Shown here: positions 1 through 10,135 of the stretch, in pieces
Numbering within the stretch: position 1 is the first letter of the stretch
Layout: every line of letters begins with the position of its first letter
DNA from: Kandleria vitulina DSM 20405
Lineage (GTDB): Bacteria > Bacillota_I > Bacilli_A > Erysipelotrichales > Coprobacillaceae
DNA length: 64,000 bases
Assembly: GCF_000702065.1 (NCBI RefSeq)
Contig: NZ_JNKN01000001.1
Location: 62,001-126,000, forward strand
Reading direction: 5' to 3'
Position numbers and translations under genes: made by a program
Notes under the pieces: model-generated
Databases searched by the model: none
Seen by the model: the letters and a program-made list of their open reading frames with translations, nothing else
Told to the model about the DNA's origin: nothing

Positions 1-3000
1 TTGAATGGAGATTTCATAGTGACTTCATCATTTTCATCAACATACTGACTAAATACCTGACCATTGGCGATTAAACGATCTAAGACTTCCTTGTTTGCGA
101 CAAAGCGTCCTTCACCATGTGAAACAGGAATAATATGTGTATCTCCAACATTGACATTAGCTAACCATGGAGACTTAACAGATGCAATACGTGTTTTAAC
201 CATCTGTGATACATGACGTCCAATTGTATTGAATGTTAATGTTGCATCATCTTTAGTCATATCTCTAATGACACCATCTGGCAATAATCCCACTTTGACA
301 AGTGCCTGGAATCCATTACAGATACCAATGATCAATCCTTCTCTATCAAGAAGCTTTTCAATTGCTTCTTTGATCTTAGGATTACGCAATACTGTCGCAA
401 TGAATTTACCTGATCCTTCTGGTTCATCAGAAGCAGAGAATCCACCTGGAATCATCATAATCTGAGCACCATCGATAGCTTTAGCAAGCGCATTGATAGA
501 GTTCTTGATATCATCATCACTTGTATTTTTAATCAATACAATTTCAGGAGTCCCTCCGGCTTTCTTGAATGCTCTAGCAGAATCATATTCACAGTTTGTA
601 CCTGGGAAAGCAGGAATAACAACTTTAACTTCATCGTAAGTCTTAGAAGCATGTGCTTTTCCTCTTTCGAATGTATCATTCACTTTAATCTCATCAGTTG
701 GTGCTTTTGCGACTGTAGGATAAACATCTTCAAGTACGGCTGTATGTTCAGCATAGATATCATCAAGCATGACTTCTTCATCCTTGTAGATGACTTTATC
801 GCTAGCAATAGTCTGACCAACAACTCTTGAATGTTCAAGTGTTACTTCACCTTCAACTTCAAGAATCATATGACCGTAGTTCTTTTCAATTAAGTCTTCT
901 AAAGTTAATTCTTCATTGATCTTAAGACCAATCTTATTACCAAATGCACTCTTATAGATAGCTTCAAGTAGACCACCATCTTTAATAGTATAAGCACTCT
1001 TGACGATACCTTTTCTCATTAATTCAAGAACAGCATCGTACTGTTTCTTAAGTGCATCAAAATCAAAGATACCAAATTCATCTTTTGGAATCATCACTTC
1101 AACAATAGTGTGTCCTGCTTCTTTCCATTCTGGAGAGATGATGTGTTTTACATCTTCACCAGTAACCGCAAATGACACGAATGTTGGTGGTACATCAATA
1201 TTTTCAAATGTACCTGACATAGAATCCTTACCACCGATTGAAGGCAATAATAATTCCTTCTGTGCTCTATAGGCACCAAGTAATGCAGCAAATGGCTGAC
1301 CCCAACGAGTTGGATTATCCATTAGACGCTGGAAGAATTCCTGGAATGAGAAACGGATCTTATGATAATCACCGCCCATTGCGACAATCTTCGCAACAGA
1401 TTCTACCACTGCACTAATGGCACCATGATATGGAGACCATTCTGTGATTTTTGGATTATAGCCATATGACATTAATGAACATGTTGTTGTTTCTTTACCT
1501 AATACTGGAATTAAAGCAGCCATAGCTTCAGTTTCAGTACGGAATGTCTTTCCTCCATATGGAGAAAGAACAGTACCATTTCCGATAGAAGAGTCAAAAC
1601 GTTCAACCAAGCCCTTCTGACTTGCGACAGAAAGACGAGTCATAACTTCTTTACTAGTTGCTTTAAAAGTATTCTGAGCTTTTACTTTTAATGGGTTCTT
1701 AGAGAAATCTGGTAATGGTACATTGACATCCTGATAACGTTTTGCACCATTCTTATTTAAGAATTCTCTTGAAAGATCAACAATGACTTTACCCTGATAA
1801 CGCATTGTTAATCTACCTTTATCTGTTACATCAGCAACATATGTTGCTTCAAGGTTTTCATCAGCACAGCATGCTAACATAAAGTCTAAATCTTCTTTAT
1901 TGATGACAATAGCCATACGTTCCTGAGATTCAGAAATAGCAAGCTCTGTACCATTTAATCCTTCATATTTCTTAGGTACAGCATCCAAGTTGATATCTAA
2001 TCCATCAGCTAATTCACCAATTGCGACAGATACCCCACCGGCACCAAAGTCATTACATCGAACGATCTTTTCAGAGAATTCACCATTTCTAAATAATCTC
2101 TGAATCTTACGTTCTTCAACCGGGTTACCTTTCTGTACTTCTGCACCTGCAGTTTCAGTTGTTTTTAATTCATGTTTCTTACTTGAACCAGTGGCACCAC
2201 CGATACCATCACGACCAGTTCTTCCACCGATAAGCAATACAATCTGACCATTTTCTGGTTCTAATCTCTTAACCTGTCTCTTAGGCGCTGCAGCGACAAC
2301 GGCACCAAGTTCCATTCTCTTAGCAACATAACCCTGATCATAGATTTCATGCACATAACCAGTTGTTAAACCAATCTGGTTACCATAGCTTGAGAATCCC
2401 TGAGCTGCTTCACGACAGATCTTTCTTTGTGGAAGCTTACCTTTCATTGTATCCTTCAATGACTGACGAGGATCACCAGCACCAGTAATACGCATTGACT
2501 GGTAAACATAAGCACGACCAGAAAGTGGGTCACGGATACATCCACCTAAACAAGTAGCAGCTCCACCAAATGGTTCAATTTCAGTAGGATGGTTATGCGT
2601 TTCATTCTTGAACATCAATAACCAATCTTCATCACCCTGATCAGTATGAACTTTTAATTCAACTGAGCAGGCATTGATTTCTTCTGAGACTTCCATATCG
2701 TCAAGGTATCCACGTTTACGAAGTTCTTTCATACCGATTGTACCAAGATCCATTAATGTTAATGGTCTTGTAGTATTTACACCATAAACAAGATGACGAC
2801 TTGCTTTATAGTTATCAATATCTTTTTCAAGAATTGTCTTGAATGCGCCATCTTCAATATGAATATCAGTTAATACTGTACCAAATGTAGTATGACGACA
2901 ATGATCTGACCAGTATGTATCAAGAACCTTTAATTCAGTTTCAGTTGGATCACGCTGTTCTTCTACAAAGTAATCCTGTGTAACCTTAAGGTCATCATAG

Positions 3001-3569
3001 TTCATGGCCATGCCATTATCTTCAATATATTGAGAAAGTTCTTCTTTATTGAAAGATCTAAAGCCTTCAATAACAGGAACATCCTTGATTTCAATAGCTT
3101 TATCTTCCAAAGTTTCTGGCTTTTCTAATGAAGCGAGACGTGAATCTACTGGGTTAATTAAGAAATTTTCAATAGCAGGTACGTCTTCTTTTGTAATACC
3201 TTCAATAATATAAAGGCGAGCACATTTAACTTTTACGCCTTTTTCTTCAGTTAATAGCTGAAAACACTGAGCAGCAAAGTCAGCTCTAACATCATACTGT
3301 CCAGGAAGATATTCGATTGCGATAACTTCACCTTCCTGATGAGGATAATCTTCAAGATAAACATTATCCACCATTGGTTCAGAAAGAATTGTGTTAATAC
3401 CCTTCTGAAGTACTTCTTCTGAAAGTCCCTGTAGATCATAACGATTAATAATTGTAACTTTCTCTACTTGTTTCATATCAAGCTGATGACGAAGCTGGTG
3501 TCTTACACTCTTGGCTTCAACAGCATTCTCTTCTCTTTTTGCGACATAAACGCGACAAACTTGACTCAT
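1..3569 (-). CDS. purL: Phosphoribosylformylglycinamidine synthase, single-chain (partial, C-terminus off window)
   Basis: ATP- and glutamine-dependent conversion of FGAR to FGAM in de novo purine synthesis. I translated about 1189 codons from the ATG at 3569, which has AGGAGG five bases upstream; the frame stays open to the window edge. The layout is that of the long fused form: an N-terminal PurS-like part, two AIRS-type halves (visible segments include CNDFGAGG and SIGGKDSMSGTF), then a class I glutaminase domain beginning near PAFPGTNCEYDSAR with the nucleophile in GICNGFQAL. The catalytic His/Glu segment expected near the end lies outside the window. It is the last pur gene visible, 9 bp after purD. 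Confidence 0.95.
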   Translation of the reverse strand, partial: MSQVCRVYVAKREENAVEAKSVRHQLRHQLDMKQVEKVTIINRYDLQGLSEEVLQKGINTILSEPMVDNVYLEDYPHQEGEVIAIEYLPGQYDVRADFAAQCFQLLTEEKGVKVKCARLYIIEGITKEDVPAIENFLINPVDSRLASLEKPETLEDKAIEIKDVPVIEGFRSFNKEELSQYIEDNGMAMNYDDLKVTQDYFVEEQRDPTETELKVLDTYWSDHCRHTTFGTVLTDIHIEDGAFKTILEKDIDNYKASRHLVYGVNTTRPLTLMDLGTIGMKELRKRGYLDDMEVSEEINACSVELKVHTDQGDEDWLLMFKNETHNHPTEIEPFGGAATCLGGCIRDPLSGRAYVYQSMRITGAGDPRQSLKDTMKGKLPQRKICREAAQGFSSYGNQIGLTTGYVHEIYDQGYVAKRMELGAVVAAAPKRQVKRLEPENGQIVLLIGGRTGRDGIGGATGSSKKHELKTTETAGAEVQKGNPVEERKIQRLFRNGEFSEKIVRCNDFGAGGVSVAIGELADGLDINLDAVPKKYEGLNGTELAISESQERMAIVINKEDLDFMLACCADENLEATYVADVTDKGRLTMRYQGKVIVDLSREFLNKNGAKRYQDVNVPLPDFSKNPLKVKAQNTFKATSKEVMTRLSVASQKGLVERFDSSIGNGTVLSPYGGKTFRTETEAMAALIPVLGKETTTCSLMSYGYNPKITEWSPYHGAISAVVESVAKIVAMGGDYHKIRFSFQEFFQRLMDNPTRWGQPFAALLGAYRAQKELLLPSIGGKDSMSGTFENIDVPPTFVSFAVTGEDVKHIISPEWKEAGHTIVEVMIPKDEFGIFDFDALKKQYDAVLELMRKGIVKSAYTIKDGGLLEAIYKSAFGNKIGLKINEELTLEDLIEKNYGHMILEVEGEVTLEHSRVVGQTIASDKVIYKDEEVMLDDIYAEHTAVLEDVYPTVAKAPTDEIKVNDTFERGKAHASKTYDEVKVVIPAFPGTNCEYDSARAFKKAGGTPEIVLIKNTSDDDIKNSINALAKAIDGAQIMMIPGGFSASDEPEGSGKFIATVLRNPKIKEAIEKLLDREGLIIGICNGFQALVKVGLLPDGVIRDMTKDDATLTFNTIGRHVSQMVKTRIASVKSPWLANVNVGDTHIIPVSHGEGRFVANKEVLDRLIANGQVFSQYVDENDEVTMKSPF

Positions 3570-3578
3570 GGAATCCTC

Positions 3579-4832
3579 CTAATGTAAACCTATATCTTTT
3601 CTGCAATACATACCATCAAAATGAATCTTTTCAATAGCCTGATAAACTTTTTCTCTTGTTTCATCTAAATGTTTTCCAACTGCACAAACATTAAGTACAC
3701 GACCACCGTTTGTGACAAGCACACCATCTTTCATGGCAGTACCAGCATGGAATACAATTATATCATCTGGAAGCTGATCCAATCCAGTAATCGGAAGTGA
3801 TTTTTCATAACTTCCTGGATATCCTCCACTAGAAAGAACAACACATGTAACCTGTTCATCTTTCCATTTAACTTCCACTTCATCAAGCTTAGATAATGCT
3901 ACAGCATTCATGATCTCATAAAGATCACTATCTAATCTCAATAAGATAGACTGAGTTTCTGGATCACCAAATCTTACATTGAATTCTAGAACTTTAGCTT
4001 CATTGTTTTCAATCATCAATCCGATGAAGATAACACCTCTAAAGTCAAGACCATCTTCCTGTAAACCTTTAACAAAAGGTTCAAGAACAGTTTCTCTTAA
4101 CTTTTCATCCATGCCATTTGGCATAAATGGGTTTGGTGAAACAGTTCCCATTCCTCCGGTATTTGGTCCCTTATTATTATCATAGATCTGTTTATGATCT
4201 TTTGCGGAAACCATTGGAACAATTGTTTTACCATCAGTAAAACAAAGCAATGAACATTCAAATCCAGTCAAGAATTCTTCAATGACAACCTTACGGCCTG
4301 CCCCAGCAAGAATATCTCCACTTAACATGCTCTTAAGAGTCTCTTTAGCCATCTCTTCTTCTTCACAGATCACAACACCTTTACCAGCAGCTAAGCCATC
4401 GGCCTTGATGACTACAGGATAACTAAAATCATTTAATGCCTTATAAGCAGCATCTAATTCAGTTACTTCTACATACTTAGCTGTAGGAATATGATGCTTT
4501 TCCATAAATTTCTTAGAGAATGCTTTTGATCCTTCAAGATTAGCAGCAGCTTTTCTTGGGCCAAATACCTTATGTCCATGATCTTCTAATAAATCAGCTA
4601 ATCCTAAGCATAATGGTACTTCAGGACCAATTACTGTTAATTCGATATTGTAGTCTTCTACAACCTTAAGAATCCCCTCAAGATCCTCTACGCTTCCAGG
4701 AATACATGTCCCAATTTCTGCAATCCCAGGATTTCCTGGTAATGCAAAAAGCTTATCGACATGTTCACTTTTTGCAAGTGCATAAGCGATGGCGTGTTCA
4801 CGCCCACCGCTTCCAATTACCAATACGTTCAT
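3579..4832 (-). CDS. purD: Phosphoribosylamine-glycine ligase (GAR synthetase)
   Basis: Joins phosphoribosylamine and glycine using ATP, in the cytosol, as an early purine step. At 417 aa it has the usual length. It starts MNVLVIGSGGREHA, the family N-terminus. The ATP-grasp core is visible as KADGLAAGKGV near residue 145 and NVRFGDPETQ near residue 290. The ATG at 4832 is preceded by AGGAGG. It lies between purH and purL with gaps of about 10 bp, so it should be translated from the same pur mRNA. Confidence 0.97.
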   Translation of the reverse strand: MNVLVIGSGGREHAIAYALAKSEHVDKLFALPGNPGIAEIGTCIPGSVEDLEGILKVVEDYNIELTVIGPEVPLCLGLADLLEDHGHKVFGPRKAAANLEGSKAFSKKFMEKHHIPTAKYVEVTELDAAYKALNDFSYPVVIKADGLAAGKGVVICEEEEMAKETLKSMLSGDILAGAGRKVVIEEFLTGFECSLLCFTDGKTIVPMVSAKDHKQIYDNNKGPNTGGMGTVSPNPFMPNGMDEKLRETVLEPFVKGLQEDGLDFRGVIFIGLMIENNEAKVLEFNVRFGDPETQSILLRLDSDLYEIMNAVALSKLDEVEVKWKDEQVTCVVLSSGGYPGSYEKSLPITGLDQLPDDIIVFHAGTAMKDGVLVTNGGRVLNVCAVGKHLDETREKVYQAIEKIHFDGMYCRKDIGLH

Positions 4833-4841
4833 GTGTGCCTC

Positions 4842-5423
4842 CTATTTTTTAAGCTGTTCTTCAAAATAATGAGAGATCATTGTATCGTAGGCAGCTGTTT
4901 TTGAATATGCCTTATAAGCAAGATTCATACGGAATTTTAAGTCAGCTGTATTATTATGGATAGCATCCAATACATCTGAATAATCAGCTGGATCACTGAC
5001 AATGAATACATCCTTGAAGTTCTTAGCAGCACTTCTGATCATTGAAGGACCACCGATATCAATATTTTCAACCATTTCTGGTAAATCTGCACCTTTTTCT
5101 AATGCTTTATCGAAAGCATATAAGTTACAGCAAACCAAATCAATTGGTGTAATATTCATTTCTTTGATTGTTTCTACATGTTTAGGATCATCTCTTCTAT
5201 AAAGAAGTCCACCATGTACTTTTGGATGAAGAGTCTTTACTCTACCATCTAAGATTTCAGGAAAACCTGTTACATCTTCAATTGAGATAGCCTTTACGCC
5301 ACCTTCAACTAACGCTTTGAATGTTCCTCCTGTAGAAACAATTTCAAAACCTTCTTTTTCAAGACCTTTTGCGAATTCTACAATTCCCGTTTTATCAGTT
5401 ACTGACATTAGTGCTCTTTTCAT
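4842..5423 (-). CDS. purH: Stand-alone IMP cyclohydrolase (PurH N-terminal domain only)
   Basis: Closes the purine ring of FAICAR to give IMP. The protein is 193 aa and covers only the methylglyoxal-synthase-like cyclohydrolase domain of PurH: it starts [13 protein letters not shown], contains [18 protein letters not shown] and [16 protein letters not shown], and stops where bifunctional PurH would continue into the roughly 300-residue AICAR transformylase domain. The stop is followed within 10 bp by purD, so no transformylase remnant is present. A split cyclohydrolase/transformylase arrangement is known from other Firmicutes; the partner enzyme is not in this window. It abuts purN, sharing base 5423. 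Confidence 0.9.
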   Translation of the reverse strand: MKRALMSVTDKTGIVEFAKGLEKEGFEIVSTGGTFKALVEGGVKAISIEDVTGFPEILDGRVKTLHPKVHGGLLYRRDDPKHVETIKEMNITPIDLVCCNLYAFDKALEKGADLPEMVENIDIGGPSMIRSAAKNFKDVFIVSDPADYSDVLDAIHNNTADLKFRMNLAYKAYSKTAAYDTMISHYFEEQLKK

Positions 5424-6013
5424 TATTTGATCTCCACTCTTTCATTTATGACCTGTAATTGACCATTGCAGAATAATCTTACTGCTTCTGGCAATAATAT
5501 ATGTTCTTCCCTTAATACTCGTTCCTGGATTTCTTCAGGAGATTTTACATCGCTGATATCTACAGCTTTCTGTAGGATGATTGGTCCACCGTCAACTTCA
5601 TTGCTGACGAAATGAACCGTACATCCAGAATATCTGACACCACGCTTATAGACAGCTTCATGGACATGCATTCCATAATAGCCTGGTCCACAGAAGGCAG
5701 GAATCAAGGAAGGATGAATATTGATGATTTTATTTTCATACTTAGCAATTGTCTTCTCCCCTACAATTGCAAGATATCCAGCAAGGACAATAAGATCAAT
5801 CTTCTCTTCCTCAAAACGAGCGAGAATTTCATCTTCATCTCTGATCACTTCTGCCTTAATATTATGTTTTCTTGCTCTCTCTAGACCATAAGCCTTTTTT
5901 CTATTGGAAATAACAAGCTTAATCTCACCATTGATTGAGCCTGCTTCACATGCATCGATGACTGACTGCAGATCCGTACCTCCTCCTGAAATACAAACTG
6001 CAATATTTAGCAT
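5423..6013 (-). CDS. purN: Phosphoribosylglycinamide formyltransferase, 10-formyl-THF dependent
   Basis: Transfers a formyl group from 10-formyl-THF to GAR, making FGAR, the substrate of PurL. The protein is 196 aa. The N-terminal phosphate-binding loop reads [10 protein letters not shown], the catalytic Asn/His pair is in INIHPSLIP, and the catalytic Asp is in NEVDGGPI. The start overlaps the end of purM by 7 bp, which suggests translational coupling. Its formyl donor is the product of the Fhs enzyme encoded by the first gene of the same operon. Confidence 0.95.
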   Translation of the reverse strand: MLNIAVCISGGGTDLQSVIDACEAGSINGEIKLVISNRKKAYGLERARKHNIKAEVIRDEDEILARFEEEKIDLIVLAGYLAIVGEKTIAKYENKIINIHPSLIPAFCGPGYYGMHVHEAVYKRGVRYSGCTVHFVSNEVDGGPIILQKAVDISDVKSPEEIQERVLREEHILLPEAVRLFCNGQLQVINERVEIK

Positions 6014-7032
6014 AGTGTAACTCCCTTTTCACCGTTTGATAATGAACCTACAATATAGCATTCTTCTCCTGCTTCTTTGATAGCCTTCATAGCTGTATCT
6101 ACATCACTAGGATCTAATGCAATAACCATTCCTAACCCCATGTTGAATGTGTTATACATCATCTTTTCTTCTACATGACCATTTTTAGCAATCAAATCAA
6201 AGATTGGCAAAACAGGATAACTATCTTTCTTGATAGTAGCATGAATACCTTCTGGCAACATTCTTGGTACGTTTTCATAGAATCCTCCACCAGTGATATG
6301 TGAGCATCCTTTTACCTTTACGCCAGCATTTTTTACATTCTTAAGTGCCTTAACATAGATTCTAGTTGGTTCAATTAACGCTTCCCCAAGTGTTTTACCC
6401 AACTCATCATAATATGTGTTTAATGATTCTTCAGTCATGTCAAAGACTTTTCTTACAAGAGAAAAACCATTTGAATGTACGCCGCTAGAAGCGATACCAA
6501 CAAGGATATCTCCATCTTTCATTGTCTTTCCATCAATGATTTCTTTCTTCTCAACGACACCTACTGCAAATCCAGCTAAGTCATAATCTTCTTCAGGCAT
6601 CAAACCTGGATGTTCAGCAGTTTCTCCCCCGATTAAAGCTGCTTCACTCTGTTTGCACCCTTCTGCAACACCTTTAACGATAGTCGCAATCTTTTCTGGA
6701 TAGTTCTTTCCACATGCAATGTAGTCTAAGAAAAATAATGGTTCTCCCCCCGAACATGCTATATCATTTACGCACATTGCGACAGCATCAATACCGATTG
6801 TATCGTGCTTATCCATAATCATGGCCAATTTGACTTTTGTACCACAGCCATCTGTTCCTGACAGCAATACAGGTTCGTCATATTCCTTAATTTTAGAAAG
6901 ATCAAAAGCACCTGCGAAACCACCAAGTCCCCCTAAAACTTCTGGTCTCATAGTTTCTTTAACATAACCTTTCATTAATTCAACTGAACGATATCCTGCT
7001 TCGATATCCACGCCTGCTTTCTTGTAGTCCAT
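6007..7032 (-). CDS. purM: Phosphoribosylformylglycinamidine cyclo-ligase (AIR synthetase)
   Basis: ATP-dependent ring closure of FGAM to AIR. It has 341 aa, the normal length, and starts [14 protein letters not shown]. The AIRS signature [14 protein letters not shown], the metal/ATP site [22 protein letters not shown] and the segment [13 protein letters not shown] are all present and uninterrupted. It is preceded by a GGAG site and lies 12 bp after purC, inside the pur operon. Confidence 0.97.
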   Translation of the reverse strand: MDYKKAGVDIEAGYRSVELMKGYVKETMRPEVLGGLGGFAGAFDLSKIKEYDEPVLLSGTDGCGTKVKLAMIMDKHDTIGIDAVAMCVNDIACSGGEPLFFLDYIACGKNYPEKIATIVKGVAEGCKQSEAALIGGETAEHPGLMPEEDYDLAGFAVGVVEKKEIIDGKTMKDGDILVGIASSGVHSNGFSLVRKVFDMTEESLNTYYDELGKTLGEALIEPTRIYVKALKNVKNAGVKVKGCSHITGGGFYENVPRMLPEGIHATIKKDSYPVLPIFDLIAKNGHVEEKMMYNTFNMGLGMVIALDPSDVDTAMKAIKEAGEECYIVGSLSNGEKGVTLC

Positions 7033-7044
7033 AGAGTTCTCCTT

Positions 7045-7755
7045 CTATTTATTTTCCATTCTTGCTAAGACAGCCTTATATGTTTCAATTAAATCACCAA
7101 TATCCTGTCTAAATACATCTTTGTCGTATTTCTTATTAGTGTTAACATCCCATAAACGGCATGAGTCTGGTGAGATTTCATCAGCCAATAGAATTTCGCC
7201 ATCAGCAGTCTTACCAAATTCAATCTTGAAATCTACAAGCTTTAAATTTAAAGACAAGAAGAATTCTTTTAATAATTCATTAATCTTTAATGTAGAAGCT
7301 TTGATTTTAGCATATTCTTCTCTAGTACATAATGACATTGCTACTGCATGATCTTCATTAATTAAAGGATCACCGTATTCATCATTCTTATAGCTGATTT
7401 CGAAGATTGGTTCTTCTAATACAAGTCCTTCCTGACATCCAGTACGACGACAGAATGAACCTGTTGTAATATTTCTGACAATCACTTCCAATGGGAAGAT
7501 TTCTACTTTCTTTACTAAATCATCTGTATCAGATAATTTCTTGATAAGATGAGTCTTGATTCCAGCTTCTTCAAGCATATCGAAGATAATACCTGAAATT
7601 GTATGGTTCAAGATACCCTTTCCAGCAAACTGATCATGTTTTACACCATTACCAGCAGTAGCATCATCTTTGTAATGCATGATAATTTCATTTTCATTTT
7701 CAGTTTCGTAAATTTGTTTAGCCTTTCCATCGTACAATAATTTGCCTAATTCCAT
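7045..7755 (-). CDS. purC: SAICAR synthetase
   Basis: Condenses CAIR with aspartate using ATP. The protein has 236 aa, the length of the bacterial single-domain family. It begins MELGKLLYDGKAKQIY and keeps the signatures EVIVRNITTGSF, DFKIEFG and LADEISPDSCRLWD. It lies between purE and purM with gaps of 12-15 bp. No PurK is visible in the operon, so CAIR formation depends on PurE alone or on a gene outside the window. Confidence 0.97.
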   Translation of the reverse strand: MELGKLLYDGKAKQIYETENENEIIMHYKDDATAGNGVKHDQFAGKGILNHTISGIIFDMLEEAGIKTHLIKKLSDTDDLVKKVEIFPLEVIVRNITTGSFCRRTGCQEGLVLEEPIFEISYKNDEYGDPLINEDHAVAMSLCTREEYAKIKASTLKINELLKEFFLSLNLKLVDFKIEFGKTADGEILLADEISPDSCRLWDVNTNKKYDKDVFRQDIGDLIETYKAVLARMENK

Positions 7756-7770
7756 TGTCCTATTCTCTCC

Positions 7771-8256
7771 TTAATATCTTTCTCTAATATCCTGATCTGT
7801 CTTAAGACATGCGTCTTCCTGTTCTTTTCTGAATGCTTTTAGCTTCTCGCTTAATTTTGGATATTTAATACCCATGATCTGCAATGCAAGATAAGCAGCA
7901 TTCTTTCCCCCGTTAATTGCGACTGTCGCAACTGGTACGCCACTTGGCATCTGAACGATGCTCATTAACGCATCCAAGCCATCAAAAGCTACCGCTTTTA
8001 GTGGCACACCGATGACTGGCAATACAGTCATAGATGCGACTACGCCAGGTAATGCAGCAGCCATACCTGCTGCAGTGATAATTACATCTGTCCCGTTTTC
8101 ATTACATTCGTTTACACATTCTTCTAATGCCTTATGCGCACGATGTGCGGATAAAGCTCTTACTGTAACTTCTGCACCAAAGTCTTTTAAGATGTGAATG
8201 CAAGCTTCCATCTTATCTGCATCTGAGGCAGAACCCATAATAATTGCAACTTTCAT
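7771..8256 (-). CDS. purE: N5-carboxyaminoimidazole ribonucleotide mutase / AIR carboxylase
   Basis: Makes CAIR. The protein is 161 aa and begins MKVAIIMGSASDADKM, with the active-site segments LSAHRAHK, AAGMAAALPGVVA and SIVQMPSGVPVATVAI. Family knowledge: class I PurE needs PurK, class II uses AIR and CO2 directly. I cannot assign the class from motifs alone, but no purK occurs in this operon, which leaves the question open. It lies 10 bp after fhs. Confidence 0.94.
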   Translation of the reverse strand: MKVAIIMGSASDADKMEACIHILKDFGAEVTVRALSAHRAHKALEECVNECNENGTDVIITAAGMAAALPGVVASMTVLPVIGVPLKAVAFDGLDALMSIVQMPSGVPVATVAINGGKNAAYLALQIMGIKYPKLSEKLKAFRKEQEDACLKTDQDIRERY

Positions 8257-8265
8257 TGTATCCTC

Positions 8266-9936
8266 CTAGAACAATCCTACAATTGTGCCATCTTCATTTA
8301 TATCCATGTGATTAGCAGCTGGATCTTTTGGCAGACCTGGCATTCTCATGATTGAACCTGAGATTGCGACGATAAATCCTGCACCTGTATTTGGAATAAG
8401 ATCATTGATTGTAACTGTGAATCCTTCAGGTCTTCCAAGTAGAGATGCATCATCTGATAATGAGTACTGTGTCTTAGCAACACAGATTGGCAAATGATCC
8501 AATCCCTGTTTAGTTAATGTTCTTAAAGCTGTCTTTGCTTTCTTAGTAAAAGCAACATCTTTAGCCCCGTAGATTTCACTTGCAATTGTCTTGATCTTTT
8601 CTTCAATAGAAAGATCTAGATCATAAATTGGATGGTAATGTGATTCTTCATTTTCAAGTACATCTAATAATGTCTCAGCTAATTCAAGACCACCTTCTCC
8701 ACCTTTAGCCCATACTTCTGAGATTGCGACTTTAGCGCCATCTTTTTCACAGATTTCTTTTAATAGCTCTAATTCAGCTTGTGTATCTGTTGGGAATGCA
8801 TTAATAGCTACTACTGATGGTAATCCATACTTATTAATATTTTCAATATGTTTTCTTAAATTTTCAATACCGTTCTTTAATGCTTCAAGATTTTCTTCTG
8901 AAAGATCTTTTTTATCTACACCACCATGCATCTTCAAGGCACGAATTGTGGCTACGATTACAACGGCATCAGGCTTAAGTCCGGCCTGACGGCATTTAAT
9001 GTCAAGGAACTTTTCAGCGCCAAGATCAGCACCGAAACCAGCTTCAGTAATGGCATAATCACCAAGTTTCATAGCAAGTCTAGTTGCCATGACTGAGTTA
9101 CATCCATGAGCGATATTCGCAAATGGACCACCATGTACAAATACTGGAGTATGATCAAGTGTCTGAACAAGATTTGGCTTAATGGCATCTTTTAATAATA
9201 GAGTGACAGCCCCTGTTGCATGAATATCATTCACTGTAACTGGATTACCGCTTCTGCTGTAAGCAACAATCATACGTCCTGCTCTTTCTTTTAGATCTTC
9301 AAGAGAAGTTGCTAAACAAAGAATAGCCATGACTTCACTCGCTACCGAGATATCAAAACCATCTTCTCTTGGTACACCATTCATTTTGCCACCCATACCG
9401 ATGACAATTTTTCTTAAGGCACGATCATTTAGATCGACGCATCTTTTCCATACAATACGTCTTACATCAATATCTAATGGATTGCCCTGCTGAATAGAGT
9501 TATCTAGCATTGCGGCAATAAGATTATTAGCAGTTGTAATAGCATGAATATCACCAGTGAAATGAAGGTTGATATCTTCCATTGGTACAACCTGTGCATA
9601 TCCTCCACCAGCTGCACCACCCTTGATTCCAAAACATGGACCAAGACTTGGTTCACGCATAGCTACAACGGATTTCTTTCCCATTAAGTTAAGTGCCTGA
9701 GATAACCCAATCATTGTTGTTGTCTTCCCTTCACCAGCTGGTGTTGGGTTGATTGCTGTTACCAGAACAAGCTTTCCATTTTCATTGTTTTCTACCTTCT
9801 TGAGCGTATCAAGCGAAACCTTTGCTTTATATTTTCCATAAAGTTCTAGATCATCATCGCTTAGACCTAGTTTTGCTGCTACTTCAGCAATTGGTTCCAT
9901 TTTTGTCTGCTGTGCAATTTCTACATCAGTTAACAT
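8266..9936 (-). CDS. fhs: Formate-tetrahydrofolate ligase
   Basis: ATP-dependent formation of 10-formyl-THF from formate and THF. The protein is 556 aa, the family length. The nucleotide loop TPAGEGKTT is at about residues 67-75, followed by conserved segments [23 protein letters not shown] (two adjoining family motifs) and, at the C-terminus, [17 protein letters not shown] precedes the ATG at 9936. As first gene of the pur operon it would feed the formyl groups used by PurN and by an AICAR transformylase encoded elsewhere. The ZTP riboswitch directly upstream senses shortage of this cofactor. Confidence 0.97.
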   Translation of the reverse strand: MLTDVEIAQQTKMEPIAEVAAKLGLSDDDLELYGKYKAKVSLDTLKKVENNENGKLVLVTAINPTPAGEGKTTTMIGLSQALNLMGKKSVVAMREPSLGPCFGIKGGAAGGGYAQVVPMEDINLHFTGDIHAITTANNLIAAMLDNSIQQGNPLDIDVRRIVWKRCVDLNDRALRKIVIGMGGKMNGVPREDGFDISVASEVMAILCLATSLEDLKERAGRMIVAYSRSGNPVTVNDIHATGAVTLLLKDAIKPNLVQTLDHTPVFVHGGPFANIAHGCNSVMATRLAMKLGDYAITEAGFGADLGAEKFLDIKCRQAGLKPDAVVIVATIRALKMHGGVDKKDLSEENLEALKNGIENLRKHIENINKYGLPSVVAINAFPTDTQAELELLKEICEKDGAKVAISEVWAKGGEGGLELAETLLDVLENEESHYHPIYDLDLSIEEKIKTIASEIYGAKDVAFTKKAKTALRTLTKQGLDHLPICVAKTQYSLSDDASLLGRPEGFTVTINDLIPNTGAGFIVAISGSIMRMPGLPKDPAANHMDINEDGTIVGLF

Positions 9937-10017
9937 GATTAATCCTCCCTGTCACTATTCTATCACATCCCGATGAGAGCTCCTAAAACCAAAAAAAGAG
10001 CCTACTCATCCAGGTGC

Positions 10018-10089
10018 TAGCCCAGACGGTCGACTCCTTAACATTATACTTCCATGTGGTTCTTTCCACTTTCCGTCAGTCGTATAACT
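10018..10089 (-). promoter_or_regulatory. ZTP (pfl) riboswitch upstream of fhs-pur operon
   Basis: Reading the minus strand, the leader opens with ACGACTGACGG, carries the hairpin GTGG...CCAC, and ends with GACCGTCTGGGC. These are the two conserved halves of the pfl/ZTP motif, which binds ZTP/ZMP when 10-formyl-THF runs short and turns on folate and purine genes. A U-rich tract (T7 on the minus strand at 9992-9998) follows, then a GATGAG...CTCATC pairing at 9972-10010 before the fhs ribosome site. The exact terminator/antiterminator pairing is not worked out. Confidence 0.85.
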
Positions 10090-10095
10090 GAGTAA

Positions 10096-10124
10096 ATAAT
10101 AGCATTAATTCCTACAGTTGACAA
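10096..10124 (-). promoter_or_regulatory. Sigma-A promoter of the fhs-pur operon
   Basis: On the minus strand: -35 TTGTCA (10119-10124), 17-bp spacer, -10 TATTAT (10096-10101). The predicted start near 10089 places the transcript 5' end exactly at the riboswitch. The -35 box lies only 12 bp from the stop codon of the LytTR gene upstream. Confidence 0.8.
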
Positions 10125-10135
10125 CACACTTTTAT

